Assembly: GCF_014650575.1 (NCBI RefSeq)
Contig: NZ_BMVF01000007.1
Coordinates: 248,001 to 312,000 of the forward strand
Direction of reading: 5' to 3'
DNA length: 64,000 bases
From: Streptomyces naganishii JCM 4654
Lineage (GTDB): Bacteria > Actinomycetota > Actinomycetes > Streptomycetales > Streptomycetaceae
The first letter of the stretch is position 1. Each line of letters begins with the position of its first letter. The notes under the pieces are model-generated. The model searched no databases. It was not told the DNA's origin and was given only the letters and a program-made list of their open reading frames with translations. Position numbers and translations under genes: made by a program. Below are positions 1-7,713 of this stretch, piece by piece.

Positions 1-9
1 GGGCCCCAC

Positions 10-1470
10 ATGGCCGTCGACTACACAGTGATCGTCGTCTATCTGGCCGGCATGCTGGCCATGGGCTGGTGGGGCATGCGCCGCGCCAGGTCCAAGAGCG
101 AGTTCCTGGTGGCGGGCCGCCGCCTGGGGTCCGCGATGTACTCCGGCACCATGGCGGCGATCGTGCTCGGCGGCGCGTCCACCATCGGCGGCGTCGGCCT
201 CGGCTACAAGTACGGCCTGTCGGGCGCGTGGATGGTCTTCACCATCGGCCTCGGCCTGCTCGCGCTGTCGGTGTTCTTCTCCGCCCGCATCGCCCGCCTG
301 AAGGTCTACACCGTCTCCGAGATGCTCGACCTGCGCTACGGCGGCCGGGCCGGCGTCATCTCGGGCGTGGTCATGTGGGCGTACACCCTGATGCTGGCCG
401 TCACCTCGACCATCGCCTACGCCACGATCTTCGACGTCCTGTTCGACATGAACCGCACCGTCGCGATCATCCTCGGCGGCTCTATCGTCGTCGCGTACTC
501 CACGCTCGGCGGCATGTGGTCGATCACGCTGACCGACATGGTGCAGTTCGTGGTCAAGACGATCGGCGTGCTGCTCCTGCTGCTGCCCATCGCGGTCGTC
601 AAGGCGGGCGGCTTCAGCGAGATGAAGGCCAAGCTGCCGACCTCCTACTTCGACCCGCTGGGCATCGGCGGCGAGACGATCTTCACCTACGTCCTGATCT
701 ACACCTTCGGCATGCTCATCGGCCAGGACATCTGGCAGCGCGTGTTCACCGCCCGCAGCGACACCACCGCCAAGTGGGGCGGCACGGTGGCCGGAACCTA
801 CTGCCTGGTCTACGCGCTCGCCGGCGCCGTCATCGGCACCGCCGCCAAGGTCATCTACCCGAACCTGGGCAGCGCCGACGACGCCTTCGCCACCATCGTC
901 AAGGACGAACTGCCCGTCGGAGTGCGCGGACTGGTGCTGGCCGCCGCCCTGGCCGCCGTGATGTCCACCTCCTCGGGCGCCCTGATCGCCTGCGCGACCG
1001 TCGCCAACAACGACATCTGGTCCCGGCTGCGCGGCGTCGTCCGGCCCTCCGGCGAGCAGCACGACGAGGTCAGGGGCAACCGCCTGTTCATCCTGATCAT
1101 GGGTGTGGGCGTCATCGGCACCGCCATCGCGCTGAACAACGTCGTCGAGGCGCTCACCGTGGCCTACAACCTCCTCGTCGGCGGACTGCTCGTGCCGATC
1201 CTCGGCGGCCTGCTGTGGAAGCGCGGCACCGTGCAGGGCGCGCTGGCCTCCGTGATCGTCGGCGGCCTCGCGGTCGTCGGCCTGATGGCGGCCTTCGGCA
1301 TCCTGGCCAACGAGCCCGTCTACTACGGCCTGCTGTCCTCCCTGGTCGCCTACGTCGCCGTCTCGCTCGCCACCCGGCCGACCGACGAGGCCGTCCTCGC
1401 CGCCTGGCGCGAGCGCCTCGCCGGGCGCACCCCCGACCTCGCCCCCGAACCGGTCCCGGCTCACCAGTAG
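10..1470 (+). CDS. Sodium:solute symporter (SSS family) permease
   Basis: An integral membrane transporter of about 486 residues, the usual size for the sodium/solute symporter family. About 13 hydrophobic segments can be followed from the first (residues ~4-22) to the last (~445-465). The central part contains the family-typical stretch around [12 protein letters not shown] (~residue 240) and the TSSGALI segment (~320), a region tied to the sodium site in characterised members. The substrate is unknown. The agmatinase-family gene 56 bases downstream suggests a guanidino or amino compound rather than a sugar, but that is inference from context. The ATG at position 10 is the first start seen; only nine bases precede it and they contain no stop, so the real start could lie upstream of the window. 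Confidence 0.85.
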   Translation: MAVDYTVIVVYLAGMLAMGWWGMRRARSKSEFLVAGRRLGSAMYSGTMAAIVLGGASTIGGVGLGYKYGLSGAWMVFTIGLGLLALSVFFSARIARLKVYTVSEMLDLRYGGRAGVISGVVMWAYTLMLAVTSTIAYATIFDVLFDMNRTVAIILGGSIVVAYSTLGGMWSITLTDMVQFVVKTIGVLLLLLPIAVVKAGGFSEMKAKLPTSYFDPLGIGGETIFTYVLIYTFGMLIGQDIWQRVFTARSDTTAKWGGTVAGTYCLVYALAGAVIGTAAKVIYPNLGSADDAFATIVKDELPVGVRGLVLAAALAAVMSTSSGALIACATVANNDIWSRLRGVVRPSGEQHDEVRGNRLFILIMGVGVIGTAIALNNVVEALTVAYNLLVGGLLVPILGGLLWKRGTVQGALASVIVGGLAVVGLMAAFGILANEPVYYGLLSSLVAYVAVSLATRPTDEAVLAAWRERLAGRTPDLAPEPVPAHQ

Positions 1471-1525
1471 AGTCATACGAAAGCAGTACATGCGCGACGA
1501 AGCGCAAGAAGAAAGGCATTTCATC

Positions 1526-2494
1526 ATGAGCAGCAGCGAGACGCCCCGCGGCCCCGTCGACTCCTCCCGCGTCCCGCGGTACGCCGGCCCCGCGACCTTC
1601 GCCCGGCTGCCCCGCCTCGACGAGGTCGGCCGCGCCGACGTCGCCGTCGTGGGCGTGCCGTTCGACTCCGGCGTCTCGTACCGGCCGGGCGCCCGCTTCG
1701 GCGGCAACGCGATCCGCGAGGCGTCCCGGCTGCTGCGCCCCTACAACCCCGCGCAGGACGCGTCCCCCTTCGCCCTCGCGCAGGTGGCCGACGGCGGCGA
1801 CATCGCCGTCAACCCGTTCAACATCAACGAGGCCGTGGAGACCATCGAGGCCGCCGCCGACGACCTCCTCGGCACCGGCGCCCGCCTGATGACGCTGGGC
1901 GGCGACCACACCATCGCGCTGCCGCTGCTCAGGTCCGTCGCCAGGAAGCACGGCCCGGTGGCCCTGCTCCACTTCGACGCCCACCTCGACACCTGGGACA
2001 CCTACTTCGGCGCCGAGTACACCCACGGCACCCCGTTCCGCCGCGCGGTGGAGGAGGGCATCCTCGACACCGAGGCGCTCTCCCACGTCGGCACCCGCGG
2101 CCCGCTCTACGGCAAGCAGGACCTCACCGACGACGAGAAGATGGGCTTCGGCATCGTCACCTCCGCGGACGTCTACCGCCGCGGCGCCGACGAGGTCGCC
2201 GACCAGCTCCGTCAGCGCGTCGGCGACCGCCCGCTGTACATCTCCATCGACATCGACTGCCTCGACCCGGCCCACGCGCCCGGCACCGGCACCCCCGAGG
2301 CCGGCGGCATGACCTCCCGCGAACTGCTGGAGATCCTGCGCGGACTGGCCTCCTGCAACCTGGTGTCGGCGGACGTCGTCGAGGTCGCCCCGGCCTACGA
2401 CCACGCCGAGATCACCTCGGTGGCCGCCTCCCACACCGCGTACGAACTGACCACCATCATGAGCCGCCAGATCGCGGCGGCCCGCGACGCGTAG
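1526..2494 (+). CDS. speB: Agmatinase-family ureohydrolase
   Basis: A dimanganese ureohydrolase that releases urea from a guanidino compound such as agmatine or guanidinobutyrate. All metal-ligand signatures are present: GGDHT near residue 125, DAHLD near residue 153, and [16 protein letters not shown] near residue 243. The length of 322 residues fits the family. I choose the ATG at 1526 because a purine-rich ribosome site (AAGAAAGG, about 1509-1516) sits nine bases before it; the in-frame ATG at 1490 has none. It follows the symporter by 56 bases, so import and cleavage of a guanidino compound is a plausible joint role. The TAG stop abuts a MITE-like repeat, so the original 3' flank has been replaced. 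Agmatine versus another guanidino acid cannot be decided from sequence. Confidence 0.88.
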   Translation: MSSSETPRGPVDSSRVPRYAGPATFARLPRLDEVGRADVAVVGVPFDSGVSYRPGARFGGNAIREASRLLRPYNPAQDASPFALAQVADGGDIAVNPFNINEAVETIEAAADDLLGTGARLMTLGGDHTIALPLLRSVARKHGPVALLHFDAHLDTWDTYFGAEYTHGTPFRRAVEEGILDTEALSHVGTRGPLYGKQDLTDDEKMGFGIVTSADVYRRGADEVADQLRQRVGDRPLYISIDIDCLDPAHAPGTGTPEAGGMTSRELLEILRGLASCNLVSADVVEVAPAYDHAEITSVAASHTAYELTTIMSRQIAAARDA

Positions 2495-2653
2495 GGTCTT
2501 TCGTCTGGATCATGCCGGATCAGGGAGCGGGGTCCGGTGCCGTGCGTCGCAAGGCGGAGGAGGGCGTCATGGCGGAGCCATGGCAACCGACGACAACGCC
2601 GCGAGGCGCGGTGCCAGGGCCCGCGAGCCCGGCATGATCCAGACGAGAGGCCC
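2494..2653. repeat. MITE-like inverted-repeat element
   Basis: A 160-base non-coding element bounded by imperfect 25-base terminal inverted repeats at 2494-2518 and 2629-2653, which match at 23 of 25 positions; the core of each end is CGTCTGGATCATGCCGG. Inside is a second, weaker inverted pair (around 2535-2549 and 2601-2615) and a central near-palindrome around 2571-2583, so the transcript could fold into one long hairpin. No transposase is encoded. I recall very similar repeats between genes in many Streptomyces genomes, but that is from memory. The left end begins at the last base of the agmatinase stop codon, and the right end lies 48 bases before the next start. Confidence 0.75.
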
Positions 2654-2701
2654 TGGCCTCGAACGCCGTCGCCCGCAAGCCTCCTAGGAGACCGAGCCCC
2701 A

Positions 2702-4393
2702 GTGACTCACGACCACGACCTGGTACTCCGCCCGACGCCCGCCCAGATCGAGGCGGCGCTGAACCCCCCGCCGGGACGCAACGGCGGAGACCTGGTCGTG
2801 GAGACCCTCACCGGGCTCGGCGCGACCACCGTCTTCGGACTGCCCGGTCAGCACGCCCTCGGCATGTTCGACGCGCTGCGCCGCTCGGACCTGCGCTACG
2901 TCGGCCTGCGGGTGGAGAACAACGCGGGCTTCGCGGCGGACGCCTACGGCAGGGTCACCGGCGAGGCGGCCCCGCTGCTGCTGTCCACCGGGCCGGGGGC
3001 CCTGACCTCCCTGGCCGCGCTCCAGGAGGCCGCCGCCGCCTCCGCGCCCGTCCTGGCCATCAGCAGCCAGGTCCCCACGGCCGGGCTCGGCGGCGGCCGC
3101 CACGGCTATCTGCACGAACTGCCCGACCAGGCGGCCTCGTTCCGGGGCGTGGTGAAGTCCGTCCACACGGTCCGCGCCCAGTCACAGATCCCCTCCGCGA
3201 TCGCCGCGGCCTGGAAGTCGGCGCTGACCGTCCCGCACGGCCCTGTGTGGGTGGAGATCCCGCAGGACGTGCTGCTCGCCAAGACCTCCCTGCCGGTGGT
3301 GACGGCCGTGGACGCCACCCCCGACGAACTCGCCCCGCGTCCCGAACTGACCGCCGTGGCGGCCGAGTCGCTGTCCAGGGCCGAGCGCCCGGCGGTCATC
3401 GCGGGCGGGGGAGTGGTCCGCGCGGACGCCTCCGGCAAGCTGCTCGCGCTGGCCGAGAAGCTGAACGCCCCCGTGGTCACCACCTTCGGCGGCAAGGGCG
3501 CCTTCCCCTGGGAGCACCCGCTGTCCCTCCAGTCCTGGCTGGAGGACCGGCACACCACCGACTTCCTCGAGGACGCCGACGTACTGCTGGTGGTCGGCTC
3601 CGGGCTCGGCGAACTCTCGTCCAACTACCACACGTTCGAGCCGCGCGGCCGGGTGATCCAGATCGAGGCCGACCTCGGCAAACTGGAGTCCAACCACCCC
3701 GCCCTCGGCATCCACGCCGACGCCCGCCTCGCGCTCCAGGCGCTGCTGGAGACCGTGGAGGAGCGGACGGACCCGGGCGCGCCGGACCGCGTGCGCGAGG
3801 TGCTGGGCAAGGTCCGCGAGCGCATCGCCGCGCAGGAACTCACCCTGGAACAGGACGTGCTGGCCGCCGTCCGCCGCGCCCTGCCCCCGGACTCCCCGTC
3901 CTTCTGGGACATGACGATCCTCGCGTACTGGGCCTGGTCGGCCTTCGACGCGCAGAGCCCCAACACCATGCACTCGGCCCAGGGCGCCGGCGGCCTCGGC
4001 TACGGCTTCCCCGCGGCCCTGGGTGCGGCGGCCGCGGACCCCACGCGTCCCGTCCTCGCCGTCTCCGGCGACGGCGGCGCGCTGTACTCGATCGCCGAGC
4101 TGGCCACGGCACGCCAGTACGGCCTGAACGTCACCTGGCTGATCGTCGACGACGGCGGCTACGGCATCCTGCGCGAGTACATGACCGACGCCTTCGGCCA
4201 GGCCACGGCGACGGAGCTGACCCGGCCCGACTACGTGGCCCTGGCCGAGTCCTTCGGCGTCCCGGGCCTGCGCACCACCCCCGGGACGCTGGAGACCGAC
4301 CTCGCCAAGGCCCTGGCCGAGCCGGGCCCGTCCGTGGTCGTCCTCCCGGCGGTCCTGCGCATGTTCGCACCGACGCACCTGGGCACGGACTGA
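2702..4393 (+). CDS. Thiamine diphosphate-dependent enzyme, acetolactate synthase-like
   Basis: A cytosolic enzyme of 563 residues with the three-domain layout of the acetolactate synthase/benzoylformate decarboxylase superfamily. The N-terminal pyrimidine-binding domain carries the catalytic glutamate in RVENNAGFAADAYGR (~residue 75). A middle domain spans ~195-330. The C-terminal domain has the diphosphate/metal signature starting SGDGGALYS (~458) and ending at DDGGYG (~484). The GTG at 2702 is preferred because AGGAG lies at 2686-2690 and because upstream in-frame starts fall inside the repeat element. The substrate is unknown. A ureohydrolase next to a ThDP enzyme recalls the CeaS/PAH pair of clavam biosynthesis, but no beta-lactam synthetase is here, so a catabolic role with the ureohydrolase and symporter seems likelier. 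A role in branched-chain amino acid synthesis is unlikely without a regulatory subunit. Confidence 0.82.
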   Translation: MTHDHDLVLRPTPAQIEAALNPPPGRNGGDLVVETLTGLGATTVFGLPGQHALGMFDALRRSDLRYVGLRVENNAGFAADAYGRVTGEAAPLLLSTGPGALTSLAALQEAAAASAPVLAISSQVPTAGLGGGRHGYLHELPDQAASFRGVVKSVHTVRAQSQIPSAIAAAWKSALTVPHGPVWVEIPQDVLLAKTSLPVVTAVDATPDELAPRPELTAVAAESLSRAERPAVIAGGGVVRADASGKLLALAEKLNAPVVTTFGGKGAFPWEHPLSLQSWLEDRHTTDFLEDADVLLVVGSGLGELSSNYHTFEPRGRVIQIEADLGKLESNHPALGIHADARLALQALLETVEERTDPGAPDRVREVLGKVRERIAAQELTLEQDVLAAVRRALPPDSPSFWDMTILAYWAWSAFDAQSPNTMHSAQGAGGLGYGFPAALGAAAADPTRPVLAVSGDGGALYSIAELATARQYGLNVTWLIVDDGGYGILREYMTDAFGQATATELTRPDYVALAESFGVPGLRTTPGTLETDLAKALAEPGPSVVVLPAVLRMFAPTHLGTD

Positions 4394-4435
4394 TCACCCC
4401 ATCGCCTGTGCACGTCAAGAGCGCAAGGCACCGGC

Positions 4436-5023
4436 TCAACCGCCGTGGGCGGGGTGATCCGGCCCGTAGCCGGACGTCTTCTCGGTGAACCAGGAAGGGA
4501 CCTGCCCCTTGGGCTCGGCGCCCTCGCCGCGCAACGACGCCCCGAACCGGCTCACCGCCTTGTGGGTGACGGGGTCGGCAAGGGGCGCCGGCCAGAGCTG
4601 GAGCAGATAGGTCTCCACCGGGTCGCCCTCGTCGCGTACGTCGCCGTCGTCGCGGTGGCGGCCGTGGGCCAGGAGGCGGTAGGGGCCGGGGCCGGGCAGG
4701 GTCAGCCGGGGAGCGTCCTCGGGGTCTTCCTCGTCAGGGCCGACGCAGACGCGCGTGGTGGTCCAGGTGAAGGAGATCTCGGCGACGTCCTGCCAGTCGT
4801 CAAGGTGGAGGGCGGGAGGGCCGTCCCAGAGTTCGGCGGTGACATCTACGTCACCGCCCTCGGTGGCACAGATGACGGCGGCGTAGTCCTCCCGCGCCGA
4901 GACGATCCCGTTGGCGTCGTAGTCGAGGGGGACGTCCTCGAAGGTGTCGAGGTCGATCAGGTCGAGGGTGCCGTGGGCGACGAAGAGACGGGGGTCGTGA
5001 ACGCGCTCGATGAGTGAGGCCAT
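4436..5023 (-). CDS. Hypothetical cytosolic protein
   Basis: A 195-residue acidic protein without signal peptide or membrane segment. AGGAG eight bases before the ATG at 5023 supports the start. The N-terminal half is rich in Asp and Glu (for example IDLDTFEDVPLDYD). The C-terminal half carries a short block with GPYRLLAHGRHRD and YLLQLWPAP that I associate loosely with small actinobacterial proteins of unknown role. It converges on the ThDP-enzyme gene with 42 bases between the stops, and lies downstream of the secreted nuclease gene, separated by a strong hairpin. An immunity role toward that nuclease would be guesswork. Not recognised as a named family. Confidence 0.7.
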   Translation of the reverse strand: MASLIERVHDPRLFVAHGTLDLIDLDTFEDVPLDYDANGIVSAREDYAAVICATEGGDVDVTAELWDGPPALHLDDWQDVAEISFTWTTTRVCVGPDEEDPEDAPRLTLPGPGPYRLLAHGRHRDDGDVRDEGDPVETYLLQLWPAPLADPVTHKAVSRFGASLRGEGAEPKGQVPSWFTEKTSGYGPDHPAHGG

Positions 5024-5046
5024 GGCAGGGGCTCCTGGCGAAGAGA

Positions 5047-5070
5047 GGGGGCAGCGAAAGCGCTGCCCCC
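5047..5070 (-). terminator. Hairpin terminator after the nuclease gene
   Basis: A perfect 10-base-pair stem (GGGGGCAGCG at 5047-5056 with CGCTGCCCCC at 5061-5070) with a 4-base loop. It sits 25 bases after the stop of the minus-strand nuclease gene and before the next minus-strand start. No T run follows, as is usual in Streptomyces. Confidence 0.7.
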
Positions 5071-5095
5071 TTCGGTGTGCGCTACGCGGCCGACG

Positions 5096-6166
5096 TTACG
5101 GGCACTGCACCAGCGGGCGCATCACGGAAGTGGCGGCCGACGCCGGGACGTTGGTGACGGAGACCCAGAACTTGTCGTTCTCCAGCAGGCGGTTGGCGTT
5201 GTACCAGGCCTTGCGCGCGCCGCCCTCGCGACTGTTCTGCGTCGCGGGCACCATGTGGCACGAGAAGTCCGGGTTGACGCTGGCGCCCTGGTGGGTGGAC
5301 GCGAACGGGTACTCGTCACAGCTCTTGCCGGACGGGCGCGGGATCGAGGACGGGCAGGCGGTACGCCGGTTGGCGCGGATCAGGGAACGGTCCATCGTCC
5401 GCGTCAGCTCCGGGCCGTGACCCTGCCAGCCCCAGTGGTGCGTGAGGTTGCGCTGCGCCCACAGGATGTGCCACGCGACCTGGTCGTAGGGGCCGGTGAC
5501 GGATATGTCGTAGGTGGGGGTGTAGTCGGGGTAGACGCAGCCGCCGGTGGCGACCGGGCTCATGCGCGGCGTGTTGTCACAGCGCACGTTGAGCTTCGGA
5601 CCCAGGTCGATGGTGACCGGGGTGTAGGGCGCGGCCTCGTAGTTGAGGTGGGGAGCCTGGGCGTCGGTGGTGGTGACGGATCCGGGGGAGTCGATGACCA
5701 GGTCCCAGTTCCGCGTCGTGCCCAGGGTGGTGATCTGCGGGGTGCCGCCGGTGGCGGTGCAGGATCCGCACGTCTCGGTGAGGGTGGCGACGCCGAGTTC
5801 GGCCGCCGCGACGGTGGTGGACTCCAGCGTCAGGGTGACGTGGTCGGTCCACTTGTGCCGGTTGCGGTTGTCGAGCTGGACGCTGGAGGTCCAGGCGAAG
5901 TTGGCGCTGCCCTGGTACTGGTGCTCGGGCTCGATGTAGAAGTCGACGCGCAGGCCGCCGGAGGCGCACGAACTGGTGCGGTCCTCCCTGACCTGGCCGA
6001 CCGTGCACGACACCGAGTCGACGTGTCGCGTCGACAGGGTGGTGAGGTGCGCGACGGCGCTGTGACGGGGCTTGGGCGACGGAGCGGCTTGCGCGTCCGC
6101 GGCGAACATGGCACCGATCGCCATGAACGCGGTGAGGAGAGCCGCCCCCCGTTTGAGCATTCTCAC
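5096..6166 (-). CDS. Secreted NucA/NucB-type deoxyribonuclease
   Basis: A secreted protein of about 356 residues. The N-terminus is a Sec signal peptide (KR, hydrophobic core ~8-22, cleavage near ADAQAA). The middle (~40-230) is a Thr/Ser-rich beta-type domain with cysteine pairs (for example CGSCTATG). The C-terminal ~110 residues hold the NucA/NucB-type signature CDEYPFAST (~residue 278), in which Asp and Glu are expected to be catalytic; the family includes sporulation and competence DNases. The GTG at 6166 is chosen because AAAGGA lies seven bases upstream; the ATG at 6172 is too close to it. The product likely degrades extracellular DNA, for scavenging or competition. The large N-terminal extension compared with B. 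subtilis NucB is of unknown purpose. Confidence 0.78.
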   Translation of the reverse strand: MRMLKRGAALLTAFMAIGAMFAADAQAAPSPKPRHSAVAHLTTLSTRHVDSVSCTVGQVREDRTSSCASGGLRVDFYIEPEHQYQGSANFAWTSSVQLDNRNRHKWTDHVTLTLESTTVAAAELGVATLTETCGSCTATGGTPQITTLGTTRNWDLVIDSPGSVTTTDAQAPHLNYEAAPYTPVTIDLGPKLNVRCDNTPRMSPVATGGCVYPDYTPTYDISVTGPYDQVAWHILWAQRNLTHHWGWQGHGPELTRTMDRSLIRANRRTACPSSIPRPSGKSCDEYPFASTHQGASVNPDFSCHMVPATQNSREGGARKAWYNANRLLENDKFWVSVTNVPASAATSVMRPLVQCP

Positions 6167-6674
6167 GAGCATGTCCTTTCGCCGGTTTTGGCGTGGCCAT
6201 GCTTCACAGGGGCTTGATGGGGCGTCAACGGCCTTTGTGGGCCTAGTGGTTCATCTCGGACACCGGTGTCACCTGGGCAGGAGGGCCCACGTGGTGGCCA
6301 GGCGCTGGCTGTGAGGGGCCGGGTGCCGGAGCGGGGCGGGGATCCTTGTCCCAAATCCTCCTTCCGCGACAGCGAAGGGCTGTCGTCTCAGGTGGAGGGC
6401 GTGTGGAGAGCGCGGAAAGGAAGTGAAGCCTCCGCCGGAGCCTCCCCGGAGGCCGGAGGCCGGAGGCCGGAGGCCTGAGGCCGGGGGCCGGGGATCGGGG
6501 GCCGGGGTCTTCGGCGGGCGCGAGCCGGATGCCGTACGCCCGGACCTTCGAGCCCCGTTCCCCGTGACGCCCGTACAACCTCCCGCCACTCCGGTGAGTC
6601 CCACCTGGCAGCGCACGGGTGCGCTCAACGGCGTTCAGGGGGACGCCAGTACGACGTTCGAGGGGAAACTTCTC
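6167..6674. other. Divergent intergenic region (nuclease / serine hydrolase)
   Basis: About 500 bases separate two divergent genes for secreted proteins. On the minus strand a TTGACG box (6228-6223) lies about 60 bases before the nuclease start and could be a -35 element, but no good -10 follows. The plus-strand side holds the heptamer repeat described separately and a purine-rich site before the hydrolase ATG. Frames crossing the region have poor codon bias, so I call no gene here. Confidence 0.5.
6447..6481. repeat. Heptamer tandem repeat CGGAGGC
   Basis: Four perfect tandem copies of CGGAGGC (6447-6474) and a fifth with one mismatch (6475-6481). The preceding GCCTCC motifs (around 6428-6445) can pair with the repeat. 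The period of 7 would shift any reading frame, which fits a non-coding location. Confidence 0.8.
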
Positions 6675-7595
6675 ATGACTCACCGGACATCCGGCCGCAC
6701 CGGCGTGCTCGCCGCGGCCCTCGGTGCCGCCGTGCTCGTGCCGACCGCGGTCGTCGCCACACCGGCCGCCGCGGCCACCGCACCCACCGCCAGCTGCACC
6801 TCCGGCAAGTCCGGGCTGGCCGCCAAGCTGCGGCAGGACATCACCGCGGCCATGGCCGGCCGCAAGGGCACCATCGCCGTCGGCCTGCGCGACCGCGGTA
6901 CCGACACCACCTGCACGCTGCGGGAGTCGACCGCCTACGACTCCGCCAGCGTGGTCAAGGTGACCGTGCTCGCCACGCTGCTGTGGGACGCCAAGAAGCA
7001 CAACCGCTACCTCACCTCGCGTGAGGTCACGCTCACCAAGGCGATGATCACCCAGTCCGACAACAACGCGACCAGCGCCCTGTGGAAGCAGCTCGGGGTG
7101 ACCAAGGTCAAGGGCTTCCTCACCGCGGCCGGCATGACCCAGACCAAGCCGGGCGCGAACGGCTACTGGGGCCTGACCCAGATCACCGTGCGCGACGAGC
7201 AGAAGCTGCTGGGGCTGATCACCGCGAAGAACTCCGTGCTGAGCGACAACGCCCGCGCCTACATCCTCAAGCTGATGGGCCAGGTCGTCTCCTCCCAGCG
7301 CTGGGGCACGCCCGCCGGGGCGCCGTCCTCCGTCTCCGTGCACGTCAAGAACGGCTGGCTCCAGCGGGCCACGCACGGCTGGCGCGTGCACAGCGTCGGC
7401 ACCTTCAAGGGCGCCGGCCACGACTACATGATCACGGTGCTCACCCAGGACAACAGCACCATGAGCTACGGCGTCACCACCATCCAGAACATAGCCAAGG
7501 CCATCCACAAGGACCTGATCCCGGCCACCACGAGCCGCTACGCCCCGACCACGACCCCCAGGGAGTCCTTCGTGGCGGTCCCCCCGGGCGCCTGA
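6675..7595 (+). CDS. Secreted class A beta-lactamase-like serine hydrolase
   Basis: A secreted protein of 306 residues in the class A beta-lactamase/penicillin-binding fold. A Sec signal peptide occupies residues ~1-35 (cleavage near AAA-ATA). The active-site signatures are in order: SVVK (SxxK) at ~95, SDN within TQSDNNAT at ~128, and KNG in place of the usual KTG at ~223. I do not see a clear ExxLN omega-loop motif, so true beta-lactamase activity is doubtful; a transpeptidase-, esterase- or inhibitor-binding role is possible. The ATG at 6675 has a purine-rich site (GAGGGGAAA) upstream. The stop codon is embedded in the loop of a GC-rich hairpin. Confidence 0.8.
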   Translation: MTHRTSGRTGVLAAALGAAVLVPTAVVATPAAAATAPTASCTSGKSGLAAKLRQDITAAMAGRKGTIAVGLRDRGTDTTCTLRESTAYDSASVVKVTVLATLLWDAKKHNRYLTSREVTLTKAMITQSDNNATSALWKQLGVTKVKGFLTAAGMTQTKPGANGYWGLTQITVRDEQKLLGLITAKNSVLSDNARAYILKLMGQVVSSQRWGTPAGAPSSVSVHVKNGWLQRATHGWRVHSVGTFKGAGHDYMITVLTQDNSTMSYGVTTIQNIAKAIHKDLIPATTSRYAPTTTPRESFVAVPPGA

Positions 7596-7605
7596 TCCCC
7601 GGGGG
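7581..7605 (+). terminator. Hairpin across the serine hydrolase stop codon
   Basis: CCCCCGGG (7581-7588) pairs with CCCGGGGG (7598-7605) around a 9-base loop containing the TGA stop. A C-rich, not T-rich, tract follows. Probably a factor-aided terminator. Confidence 0.45.
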
Positions 7606-7713
7606 CACCCCCCCCGCCCGGCGGAGCGTTTTGTTGCAGAGGGATGAAATCCGCATCCCCCGGCGTTGATGCCTTCCGGAAGATCAGGTCGGCTGAAGGA
7701 AGGCGGCTCCCGC

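Noticed and set aside
2702..4393. Call as biosynthetic acetolactate synthase large subunit (ilvB)
   Set aside because: No ilvN or ilvC neighbour, and the context with ureohydrolase and symporter points elsewhere.
6447..6481. CGGAGGC repeats as a CRISPR-like array
   Set aside because: The units are 7 bases, directly adjacent and without spacers.
6675..7595. Call as a true beta-lactamase resistance gene
   Set aside because: The KTG motif is KNG and no ExxLN omega-loop glutamate is clear, so only the fold is claimed.
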